From Caldilineae bacterium (GTDB lineage Bacteria; Chloroflexota; Anaerolineae; J102), in assembly GCA_011192085.1 (NCBI GenBank), contig DUEQ01000007.1:1-8101 (forward strand): a stretch of 8,101 nucleotides of DNA, given 5' to 3'. The notes under the pieces are model-generated. The model was not told the DNA's origin. It worked only from the letters and a program-made list of their open reading frames with translations, and made no database searches. Each line of letters begins with the position of its first letter. The first letter of the stretch is position 1. The position numbers and the translations under genes are program-made. Positions 1-6,152 of the stretch are shown piece after piece.

Positions 1-1700
1 CCAACGATCCCAATGGCCCCTGGATCACGCTCTTCAATCAGGTGTATAATTTCGCCTGGATCGACCTGGCCACGGGCAACACCCATCTGAATAACGGGGA
101 TATCGATGAGATCATCCTCACCCGCAGCGGCGTGCTTGGCGAGCTCAACTCGTTTCTGGTCATGCAGTACTACAATTACAATCTGTCCGACGCGCCCGAT
201 GGCGGAGGCAAATACTATCCGTATTGGTTCGATATCGGCGTGGGCGACATCAACGCCAGCGGCGACGATGAGGTCTTCTTGATCCGCGATCCCGAGGTGA
301 ATGGCGGCGTCTCGCTGCTGGGGCGCAACTGGGGCCCCGACGTCATGCCCGAGTGGAAGCTCTCCCTGGGCCGCGACCTTCAGCGCATCGAGCTGGGCGA
401 TGTGGATGGCGATGGCAAAGCGGAGATCGTGCTGGTCCAGTCGAGCGCTTACCGCATTTACTGGTCGCCCGACGTGAATTTCAACCATAGCGGCGACCAG
501 GCGGTGAGTCTGCGCCAACCTGTGGTTATTCAACTGGGGAATTTCGACGGCGCGGGCATTTCCACGGAGCCGCCGAGTATGGTGGTTTCGCCCAAATCGC
601 TGGGGTTTGAGATGACTCGGGGTGAGAGCGCGCCCCCTGCCCAGACCTTCCAGGTGACCAACGCGGGCGGAGGCATCCTCAATGTCCATGTGGACGCCCG
701 CACCGTCAATGGCGGCGACTGGCTAGAGGTGACTCCCTTCGACGCCACCGCGCCTGAGACCTTCACCGTCCGACTGAAGGATGTGGTGACCAGCATGGAG
801 CCTGGCGCCTACGATGCGAATATCACGGTGACCGGAACCTCCTCATCGGGCGAGGTGCAGGATGGCGAACAGGTGGTGACCGTGCGACTGACCATTCGCC
901 CCACCGGCCCCATGCTCGAAGTTGCGCCCGAACGTTATGATTTCTCCATGAACTTCGGGGGCGTGATCCCCTCCGCAGACCCCATCACCATCCGCAATGT
1001 AGGCGATGGCGGGCGTCTTTTCTATCGCATCACCGTGACCACCAGTGATGGCGGCAACTGGCTCAAGCTGAGCAAGTCCTCCGGCTTCACCGACGACACG
1101 GTAGACGTCACTCTGGAGCCGCGCAATCTCACTCCGGGCGACTACACAGCGCTGATCACCGTCACGGCTGATGACGCGGTTAGCGGCAGCCCCGCCACCA
1201 TCCCGGTCACCCTGCACATCGACGCCACGGGCATGGTGGTGACTCCGGCTGAGCTCTTCATCAATGCCTACAAAGGCCAGCCCTCCCCCATGGCCGAGGT
1301 GCACATCGATCAGGCCGTGGAGGGCAGTGGCGCCATCACCTGGTATGCCTATGTGGTCCCCGCGGGCGATTGGTGGGATGATTTTGCGCCGGCCTTCGCG
1401 GCGGGCGATCTCGATTTCGTCAAGCGCACGGCGCAGGGGCTGGTCTTCCGCGATGGCGCAGGGGCGGAACGCGTGTTGCAATACGTGCCCTGGGTGCGCC
1501 TGACGCCAGATCACGGCGTTACCCCTCGCATCATGCAGGTCACGCTTGATGTGCCCAACGCGCCCGTAGGTGAGACCCGCGTCACCATCATCGTGGATGG
1601 CGGTCCGGGCACGCCCAACCGCTTCCAGGGCGTGGACACCCGCATCGTGGTCGCGGCCGAGCATGGCGCATTGTGGCTGCCCGTGGTGCTCAATCAGTAA
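1..1700 (+). CDS. Secreted-type FG-GAP/VCBS and BACON-like repeat protein, 5'-truncated by window edge
   Basis: The reading frame is open from nt 3, so the GTG at 42 is probably not the real start and the N-terminus lies outside the window. Three FG-GAP/VCBS-like blades come first: a degenerate one near nt 60-120, one at about 228-290 (GDINASGDDEVFL) and the clearest at 396-431, with the calcium-loop pattern DVDGDGKAE. From about nt 579 three BACON-like beta-sandwich repeats follow, at roughly 579-902, 912-1220 and 1233-1657. The first two carry the typical GGDWLEVTP and GGNWLKLSKSSG signatures and a VTxRL/VTLHI end. The third has an insertion of about 40 residues before PWVRLTPDHG. The protein ends in ALWLPVVLNQ. 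Such proteins are usually extracellular, binding carbohydrate or protein; no catalytic domain is visible here. The exact function is unknown. Family assignment is by pattern recognition. Confidence 0.75.
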   Translation, partial: NDPNGPWITLFNQVYNFAWIDLATGNTHLNNGDIDEIILTRSGVLGELNSFLVMQYYNYNLSDAPDGGGKYYPYWFDIGVGDINASGDDEVFLIRDPEVNGGVSLLGRNWGPDVMPEWKLSLGRDLQRIELGDVDGDGKAEIVLVQSSAYRIYWSPDVNFNHSGDQAVSLRQPVVIQLGNFDGAGISTEPPSMVVSPKSLGFEMTRGESAPPAQTFQVTNAGGGILNVHVDARTVNGGDWLEVTPFDATAPETFTVRLKDVVTSMEPGAYDANITVTGTSSSGEVQDGEQVVTVRLTIRPTGPMLEVAPERYDFSMNFGGVIPSADPITIRNVGDGGRLFYRITVTTSDGGNWLKLSKSSGFTDDTVDVTLEPRNLTPGDYTALITVTADDAVSGSPATIPVTLHIDATGMVVTPAELFINAYKGQPSPMAEVHIDQAVEGSGAITWYAYVVPAGDWWDDFAPAFAAGDLDFVKRTAQGLVFRDGAGAERVLQYVPWVRLTPDHGVTPRIMQVTLDVPNAPVGETRVTIIVDGGPGTPNRFQGVDTRIVVAAEHGALWLPVVLNQ

Positions 1701-1726
1701 CCCTGCCTCTTCACCCTCTCTAATGC

Positions 1727-1768
1727 AACAGCCCTCGGGAGCCCATGCTTTCGGGGGCTGTTTGTTTT
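1727..1768 (+). terminator. Rho-independent terminator after the repeat protein gene
   Basis: AACAGCCC at 1727-1734 pairs perfectly with GGGCTGTT at 1755-1762, and the stem can extend inward through U-G and C-G pairs. The T-rich run TTTGTTTT at 1761-1768 follows at once. It lies 26 bases after the stop codon, so it should end transcription of the plus-strand gene. On the minus strand the hairpin is not followed by a T tract, so it would not be a good terminator for the convergent sir2 gene. Confidence 0.85.
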
Positions 1769-1861
1769 AGGGAAAAGTGAAAAGTGGATTGACTGTTCGA
1801 CTGTGCTCGTAAAAGCCGCTAAGGCGTAAAGGGTAAGGGAAGTTTTGTTTTTGCTTATTCC

Positions 1862-2653
1862 TTACAGTCTCGCCGCCAGCCAGGGGAGGGTCTGCGCCAC
1901 ATCGCCCCTCAGCAGCACATCGGCCAGATGGTCGTAAGGCGTCATGCCCAGGGTGGCGATGATCAACCTGGAGCCGCTGCGCACGGCCAACGCGGGCAGG
2001 TCGGCCGCAGGCATCACCTCCAGCGAGGAGCCCGCGACCAGCATCAGGTCGCTGTGCAAGGCGGCCTCCTGGGCGGCCACGACCACATCGTGGGGCAGAG
2101 CCTCGCCGAAAAGCACCACCTTGGGCTTCAGCACATGGCCGCATTGGGGGCAGATGGGCAGCTCGCCCGCATGGAGGAAGGCTTCCAGATAAGGCTGTGA
2201 ATCCGCCTCCCATCCGCAATCCAGGCAGTGCACCTGCCGCAGGTGACCATGGATTTCGAGCACGCGTTGCGAGCCCGCGACCTGGTGGAGCCCGTCGATG
2301 TTCTGGGTGATCACCGTGGAGAGAACGCCCTTGCGCTCCATTTCGGCCAGGGTGACATGGGCGGGATTGGGGCGGGCCTGGAGGATGTCGGCGGCTAGGG
2401 GTTGCAGCCATTGGTAGAACCGTTGGGGCCGCTCTTGAAACGCCCACAGGCTGGCCACCTCGAAGGGGTTGGCGAAGCTCCACAGGCCCGTCGAGTCGGA
2501 GCGGAAGTCGGGGATGCCGGAGGGCGTGGAGACGCCCGCGCCTGTCAGCACAACGACCCGCTGCGCTTCTGAAAGAAGCGCGAGGGCCCGCTGGAGCTCT
2601 TCCTGGATGGAAGCAGGGGAGGGGGAAGACGCGCGGCGGCGGAATACAGGCAT
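1862..2653 (-). CDS. cobB: Sir2-family NAD-dependent protein deacylase (sirtuin)
   Basis: This 263-residue cytosolic enzyme removes acyl groups from protein lysines, consuming NAD+ and releasing nicotinamide and O-acyl-ADP-ribose. All core motifs are present: the NAD loop GAGVSTPSGIPDFR at 38-51, TQNIDGLH at 116-123, catalytic His135 in EIHG, zinc cysteines at 143/146 and 168/171, LFGEALP at 181-187 and GSSLEV at 208-213. The Tyr-x-x-Arg pair that marks desuccinylase-type (SIRT5/CobB-like) members is not evident: the region reads FYQWLQP. With the overall resemblance to Thermotoga Sir2, a deacetylase is more likely. One oddity is that the usual Asn before the LGxTPxD motif is Thr234. A basic Ser/Pro-containing N-terminal extension of about 15 residues precedes the fold. 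The ATG at 2653 has no clear Shine-Dalgarno sequence. The gene is convergent with the upstream repeat protein and divergent from the phosphatidyltransferase. Confidence 0.93.
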   Translation of the reverse strand: MPVFRRRASSPSPASIQEELQRALALLSEAQRVVVLTGAGVSTPSGIPDFRSDSTGLWSFANPFEVASLWAFQERPQRFYQWLQPLAADILQARPNPAHVTLAEMERKGVLSTVITQNIDGLHQVAGSQRVLEIHGHLRQVHCLDCGWEADSQPYLEAFLHAGELPICPQCGHVLKPKVVLFGEALPHDVVVAAQEAALHSDLMLVAGSSLEVMPAADLPALAVRSGSRLIIATLGMTPYDHLADVLLRGDVAQTLPWLAARL

Positions 2654-2720
2654 GGGATCGTGAATGTCAATGAGATTTGAAAATCATGCCAGCGTGATGT
2701 AAACTTTGGGGCGCTTGTTT

Positions 2721-2726
2721 ATTATA
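2721..2726 (-). promoter_or_regulatory. Candidate -10 box for sir2
   Basis: On the minus strand the sequence reads ATTGTATAAT, giving a perfect TATAAT at 2726-2721, about 67 bases upstream of the sir2 ATG, within the AT-rich gap between divergent genes. No convincing -35 hexamer lies at 16-18 bases, and the TG of an extended -10 is displaced by one base. The call rests on the -10 match and position only. Confidence 0.35.
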
Positions 2727-2775
2727 CAATACTTTTCCTCCTGACGTTTGCATCCTTTTCTCAAGGACATCGACC

Positions 2776-3378
2776 ATGATCACCGAATGGGGTCGCCGCA
2801 ATCTCAAAGTCATCCTCGAACCCATCGCCGGGATGTTCCGAGCGCTGCACATCACCCCCAACGTCATCACCCTCCTGGGCTTTCTGCTCAATCTCGTGGT
2901 GGCGTATCTCATCATCATCGATAAGATCCCATGGGCGGGCGTGGTGTTTCTCATCGCCGCGGGTGCAGACGCCATCGACGGGACCCTGGCCCGGCAGTTG
3001 GGCGTGCGCAACAAGTTCGGCGCGTTTTGGGATAGCACCCTCGATCGGCTGAGTGAGGCTTTCGTGATCATGGCCATGGGGTATGTGTTCGCCATGCAGG
3101 GCGAGCCGTTGTACGTGATGGCTGCCTTCCTGGCGCTGATCGCCAGCTTTCTTGTCAGCTACACGCGCGCCCGAGGCGAGGGCCTGGGCGTCAATGTGAA
3201 GGTGGGCGTCGGCACCCGCGTCGAGCGCTTCATCGTCACGGCCATTGCGCTGCTCTTCAACCAGATTCTCATCGGTCTTGTCGTCATCATCGCGCTGGCT
3301 GGCGTCACCGTGTTGCAACGCATGTGGGCTGTGTATAAGATCACCCATGCCATGGCTGCACAGGAGGCCGCAGAGTAG
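2776..3378 (+). CDS. CDP-alcohol phosphatidyltransferase family protein (phosphatidylinositol-phosphate / phosphatidylglycerol-phosphate synthase-like)
   Basis: This 200-residue integral membrane enzyme should move a phosphatidyl group from a CDP-diacylglycerol-type donor to an alcohol acceptor, releasing CMP. The full family signature is present: D65-x2-D68-G69-x2-A72-R73-x8-G82-x3-D86-x3-D90, whose aspartates hold the metal ions and activate the acceptor. Hydrophobic segments at about 30-48, 51-64, 93-107, 112-130, 152-163 and 165-181 suggest about six membrane helices. The FGAFWDSTLDR version of the motif and the length resemble phosphatidylinositol-phosphate or archaetidylinositol-phosphate synthases, but a phosphatidylglycerophosphate synthase cannot be excluded, so the acceptor is unassigned. 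AAGGA at 2763-2767, eight bases before the ATG, supports the start. gatB follows 54 bases downstream on the same strand, so the two may be co-transcribed. Confidence 0.9.
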   Translation: MITEWGRRNLKVILEPIAGMFRALHITPNVITLLGFLLNLVVAYLIIIDKIPWAGVVFLIAAGADAIDGTLARQLGVRNKFGAFWDSTLDRLSEAFVIMAMGYVFAMQGEPLYVMAAFLALIASFLVSYTRARGEGLGVNVKVGVGTRVERFIVTAIALLFNQILIGLVVIIALAGVTVLQRMWAVYKITHAMAAQEAAE

Positions 3379-3432
3379 GGGAAATCGGAGCCTGCGATCT
3401 CATAACGCACTGCTTTTTCTTGCTATACGCCC

Positions 3433-4884
3433 ATGTCCGAACCCATTGCTTACGAAGTCGTCATCGGCCTGGAAGTCCATGCCGAGCTGATTACGGAATC
3501 GAAGATGTTCTGCTCGTGCCGCGCAGATTTCTTCGGCGCGGCGCCCAACACCCACGTCTGTCCCGTGTGCATAGCCATGCCCGGCGCGCTGCCCGTCATT
3601 AACCGGGAGGCTGTGGCGCAGGCCATCCGCGCGGGGCTGGCGCTGAACTGCGACATCGCCGAGAATGTGCGCTTTGAGCGCAAGAACTACACCTATCCCG
3701 ACCTGCCCAAAGGCTACCAGATCACCCAATACGAACTGCCGCAGGCCGTGAACGGCTGGCTAGAGATCGACACGCCCAACGGCCCCAAGCGCATCGGCAT
3801 CACCCGCGCGCACTTGGAAGAGGATACGGGTAAGCTGGTGCATGAGAACGGCGTCAGCCTGGTGGATTACAACCGGGCGGGCGTGCCCTTGCTGGAGATC
3901 GTGTCCGAGCCCGACATGCGCTCCATTGACGAGGTGAACGAGTACCTCATCCGCCTGCGGCAGCTTCTCATCTACATTGGGGCCAGCACAGGCGACCTGG
4001 AGAAGGGGGCCATGCGCATGGAGGCCAACGTCTCCCTGCGACCCGCGGACAGTCAGGAGCTGGGGACCAAGGTGGAGATCAAGAATCTGAACAGCTTCCG
4101 CGCGGTGCGCAACGCCCTGGCCTATGAGATCGCCCGACAAGAGAAGATCCTGCGCGCGGGCGGGCAGGTGGAGCAGGTCACCCTGGGGTGGTTGGAGCAC
4201 GAAGGCCGGACTTACGTGCAGCGCACCAAGGAGGATGCGCACGATTATCGCTACTTCCCCGAGCCCGATCTGCCGCCCTTGCACATCAACCGGGCCTGGG
4301 TGGAGGAGCTGGCCGCGGCTCTGCCCGAGCTGCCCCGGGCCCGATGGCAGCGTTTTGTGGCGCAGTACGGGCTTAGTCCCAAGGATGCGGACATCCTCAC
4401 TGCGGAGCGGTCTGTGGCCGACTATTTCGACGCGCTGGCGGCCGAGGTAGGAGACGCGCTGCCCCCCAAGAAGGTGGCGAACTGGGTCATGGGCGATCTC
4501 TTCCGTCTGATGAACGAAAGCGGCCTGCCCATCGATGCTATCCCCGTCACCCCGGCCAAATTCGCGGGGCTGCTGAAGCTGCTGGCTGCGAAGACCATCA
4601 ACGCGAACACAGCCAGCCAGGTGCTCAAGACCATGTTCAGGACGGGCGAGGACGCGCGGGCCATCGTGGAGCGGGAGGGATTGGCGCAGGTCAGCGACGC
4701 GGCCGCGCTGGAGAGTCTGGTGGGGCGCATCCTAGCCGAGCATCCGGACGAGGTGGCCCGCTATCGCGAGGGCAAGACGCAGCTCTTCGGCTGGTTCGTG
4801 GGCCAGGTCATGCGCGAGACTCGAGGCAAGGCCAATCCGGGCGTGGTCAAGAAGCTGTTGGAGGCGAAACTGGCGGGGAAATAG
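3433..4884 (+). CDS. gatB: Aspartyl/glutamyl-tRNA(Asn/Gln) amidotransferase subunit B
   Basis: This is a 483-residue subunit of the GatCAB complex, which phosphorylates and amidates Glu-tRNA(Gln), and often Asp-tRNA(Asn), using ammonia from GatA. The length is normal for the family. Recognisable features are [12 protein letters not shown] at 8-19, zinc cysteines C27, C29, C43 and C46, the [18 protein letters not shown] block at 83-100, HLEEDTGK at 127-134, and a C-terminal YqeY-like tRNA-binding helical domain ending in [17 protein letters not shown] small variation is CIAMPG where CLGxPG is usual. No gatA or gatC is adjacent, so the complex is encoded at scattered loci. The ATG at 3433 starts the protein at the expected point, but no Shine-Dalgarno sequence precedes it. 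A TGCTATACG element ends three bases before the ATG, so leaderless initiation is possible. The presence of gatB suggests indirect Gln-tRNA and/or Asn-tRNA synthesis. Confidence 0.97.
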   Translation: MSEPIAYEVVIGLEVHAELITESKMFCSCRADFFGAAPNTHVCPVCIAMPGALPVINREAVAQAIRAGLALNCDIAENVRFERKNYTYPDLPKGYQITQYELPQAVNGWLEIDTPNGPKRIGITRAHLEEDTGKLVHENGVSLVDYNRAGVPLLEIVSEPDMRSIDEVNEYLIRLRQLLIYIGASTGDLEKGAMRMEANVSLRPADSQELGTKVEIKNLNSFRAVRNALAYEIARQEKILRAGGQVEQVTLGWLEHEGRTYVQRTKEDAHDYRYFPEPDLPPLHINRAWVEELAAALPELPRARWQRFVAQYGLSPKDADILTAERSVADYFDALAAEVGDALPPKKVANWVMGDLFRLMNESGLPIDAIPVTPAKFAGLLKLLAAKTINANTASQVLKTMFRTGEDARAIVEREGLAQVSDAAALESLVGRILAEHPDEVARYREGKTQLFGWFVGQVMRETRGKANPGVVKKLLEAKLAGK

Positions 4885-4895
4885 AGGGGGACGCT

Positions 4896-4947
4896 GGACA
4901 ATAGAGGATAGCATTCGCGCTTTTCCATCCGCTATCGTCCATTGTCC
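4896..4947. repeat. Imperfect inverted repeat downstream of gatB
   Basis: A 17-base left arm at 4896-4912 (GGACAATAGAGGATAGC) and a right arm at 4931-4947 (GCTATCGTCCATTGTCC) pair at 15 of 17 positions around an 18-base loop. An extra GAGG/CCTC pairing (4884-4887 with 4948-4951) is possible with a bulge. There is no T tract after it, so it is not a classical intrinsic terminator. It could still stabilise the gatB mRNA 3' end or assist termination. Both arms are built from degenerate units resembling GGACRATRG, which suggests an intergenic repeat element. Confidence 0.6.
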
Positions 4948-4978
4948 CCTCATTTGAGAGGCCGGTTACAAAATGAAT

Positions 4979-5003
4979 CGGGATGGCCTTTCCCTCCATC
5001 CCG
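4979..5003. promoter_or_regulatory. Perfect 8-bp dyad, candidate operator of the oxoacid dehydrogenase operon
   Basis: CGGGATGG at 4979-4986 and CCATCCCG at 4996-5003 are exact reverse complements separated by nine bases. The dyad ends seven bases before the TG of the extended -10 element and covers the expected -35 zone of that promoter, which is a typical place for a dimeric regulator to bind. Sequence shows the symmetry; a binding protein is inferred. It could instead form an RNA hairpin at the end of a gatB transcript, but no T tract follows. Confidence 0.45.
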
Positions 5004-5010
5004 TATCTGG

Positions 5011-5019
5011 TGTTATAAT
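5011..5019 (+). promoter_or_regulatory. Extended -10 promoter of the oxoacid dehydrogenase operon
   Basis: TGTTATAAT is a perfect extended -10 element (TGn followed by TATAAT at 5014-5019). Transcription would start near 5026, leaving a leader of roughly 80 bases before the E1 alpha ATG at 5109. No good -35 hexamer is visible at the usual distance; the extended -10 can compensate, or the site may depend on a regulator bound at the dyad just upstream. Confidence 0.65.
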
Positions 5020-5051
5020 TGATTTCTGCAGTGTGTTTGTTATCAGCCCGA

Positions 5052-5078
5052 CCAGGCGACGTGGCCTGGCGGCATGCC
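5052..5078 (+). promoter_or_regulatory. 5'-UTR hairpin and palindrome upstream of E1 alpha
   Basis: CCAGGC at 5052-5057 pairs perfectly with GCCTGG at 5064-5069 around the loop GACGTG, and the self-complementary GGCATGCC follows at 5071-5078. Both lie inside the predicted leader, 20 or more bases before the Shine-Dalgarno sequence. They do not match any riboswitch class I recognise and no T tract follows. A role in mRNA stability or translation is possible but unproven. Confidence 0.4.
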
Positions 5079-5097
5079 AACTCAATAATCTCGCTAC

Positions 5098-5106
5098 AAG
5101 GAGGTG
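5098..5106 (+). promoter_or_regulatory. Strong Shine-Dalgarno sequence that fixes the E1 alpha start
   Basis: AAGGAGGTG is an extended match to the 16S rRNA anti-Shine-Dalgarno sequence, with its AAGGAGG core four bases before ATG 5109. It decides the start at 5109 over the TTG at 5019, which overlaps the promoter -10 element. Confidence 0.9.
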
Positions 5107-5108
5107 TT

Positions 5109-6149
5109 ATGGCGTCCGCAGCCAGAAACTCCACAAAGACGAAGCCTTCGGGGCGGCCGTCGGATCAACTGACCGATGCGCAGTTACTGAAGATGTACAA
5201 AACTATGGTGCTCAGCCGCAAGCTGGATGAGCGCAGTTGGGTGATGAACCGGCAGGGGCGCGCCCCCTTCCATATCTCGGGCATTGGACATGAGGCGATT
5301 CAGGTGGCGGCCGCGGAGACGTTGCGGCCCGGTTACGATTGGTTTTACCCCTACTATCGCGACCTGGCGTTCGTCCTGGCCATGGGCATGAAGCCCGTGG
5401 ATCACATGTTGGGCCTGTTGGGCAAGGCGGGCGATCCCAGTAGCGGCGGCATTCAAATGCCCTCCCATTTTTCCAACGCCAAGCTGCGCATCGGCAGCAT
5501 CTCCAGCCCCGTGGCCACCCAGGTGCCCATCGCCGCGGGGACCGCCCTGGCCAGCAAGCTGAAAGGCGTGGATGAGGTTACCGTTGTCTGTCTGGGGGAA
5601 GGCTCCACCAGCCAGGGCGATTTCCACGAGGGGTTGAATTGGGCGGGCGTGCATAAGCTTCCCTTCATCTGCATTGTGCAGAACAACCAGTACGCCATTT
5701 CCGTGCCCGTGGAGAAGGAGATGGCCGTGAAAAATGTGGCGGATCGGGCCGCGGCCTATGGCATCAAGGGGGTCGTGGTGGACGGCAACGATGTGTTGGT
5801 CTGCTATGATGTCATGGTGGAGGCGGTGGAACGAGCCCGACGCGGGGAGGGAGCCACCCTGGTGGAGGCTAAAACCTACCGGGTGACGCCTCATTCCTCC
5901 GACGACGACGATCGCACCTATCGCAGCCGTGAAGAGGTGGAATACTGGAAGCAGCGCGATCCTATCCTCCTGTTCGAGAACGTCCTATTCGAGCGCGGCA
6001 TCCTTACGGAGGATCTGAAGCGGGAGATCGAGGATTGGGCCATCGCCGAAGTGGACAAGGCCGAGGAGGAAGCGGTCAACGCGCCCTATCCCGATGTATC
6101 TGAAATGTACGAGCATCTCTACGGCCCCGCGCCCAACTGGGAGGAATAA
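5109..6149 (+). CDS. bkdAA: 2-oxoisovalerate (branched-chain 2-oxoacid) dehydrogenase E1 component, alpha subunit
   Basis: This 346-residue thiamine-diphosphate subunit works with the beta subunit encoded next to decarboxylate a 2-oxoacid and acylate the lipoyl group of E2. The cofactor motif is GEG at 163-165, then 26 residues, then NN at 192-193, within GEGSTSQGDFHEGLNWAG and QNNQYAISVP. GEG in place of GDG is common in branched-chain enzymes. GGIQMPSHF at 113-121, SSPVATQ at 132-138, VDGNDVL at 224-230 and RVTPHSSDDDD at 258-268 followed by YRSREEVE closely resemble Bacillus branched-chain E1 alpha as I recall it, more than pyruvate dehydrogenase alpha. Substrate choice is therefore inferred: branched-chain 2-oxoacids first, pyruvate second. 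The start at 5109 has an excellent Shine-Dalgarno sequence. The N-terminal 20 or so residues are low-complexity Ser/Lys/Pro. The gene heads an operon and its last codons carry the ribosome site of the beta gene. Confidence 0.93.
   Translation: MASAARNSTKTKPSGRPSDQLTDAQLLKMYKTMVLSRKLDERSWVMNRQGRAPFHISGIGHEAIQVAAAETLRPGYDWFYPYYRDLAFVLAMGMKPVDHMLGLLGKAGDPSSGGIQMPSHFSNAKLRIGSISSPVATQVPIAAGTALASKLKGVDEVTVVCLGEGSTSQGDFHEGLNWAGVHKLPFICIVQNNQYAISVPVEKEMAVKNVADRAAAYGIKGVVVDGNDVLVCYDVMVEAVERARRGEGATLVEAKTYRVTPHSSDDDDRTYRSREEVEYWKQRDPILLFENVLFERGILTEDLKREIEDWAIAEVDKAEEEAVNAPYPDVSEMYEHLYGPAPNWEE
6139..6145 (+). promoter_or_regulatory. Shine-Dalgarno sequence of E1 beta, embedded in the end of E1 alpha
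   Basis: GGGAGGA lies inside the final Trp-Glu-Glu codons of the alpha gene, about seven bases before the beta ATG at 6153. Only three bases separate the alpha stop codon from that ATG, so translation of the two subunits is probably coupled, which suits a 2:2 E1 heterotetramer. Confidence 0.8.
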
Positions 6150-6152
6150 GTC

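Noticed and set aside
843..1664. Antisense open frame of 273 codons opposite the BACON repeats
   Set aside because: The plus-strand frame has clear repeat structure and a terminator; the antisense product shows no family feature.
1811..1825. Intrinsic terminator for sir2 on the minus strand (GCC-TTAGC-GGC-TTTT)
   Set aside because: The stem is only three base pairs, too short to be convincing.
1767..2483. Minus-strand open frame overlapping sir2 in another frame
   Set aside because: The sirtuin frame contains every catalytic motif; this one is an out-of-frame Arg/Pro/Gly-rich shadow that runs past the sir2 stop.
2665..2670. TTGACA on the minus strand near the sir2 start as a -35 box
   Set aside because: It is only 11 bases from the ATG, so its -10 would fall inside the coding region; no suitable -10 is there.
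5019..5108. N-terminal extension of E1 alpha from the TTG at 5019
   Set aside because: The TTG overlaps the TATAAT promoter box, the added residues are not family-like, and a strong Shine-Dalgarno sequence precedes ATG 5109.
5184..5894. Antisense open frame opposite E1 alpha
   Set aside because: It is His/Gly-rich with no motif, and the plus-strand gene is certain.
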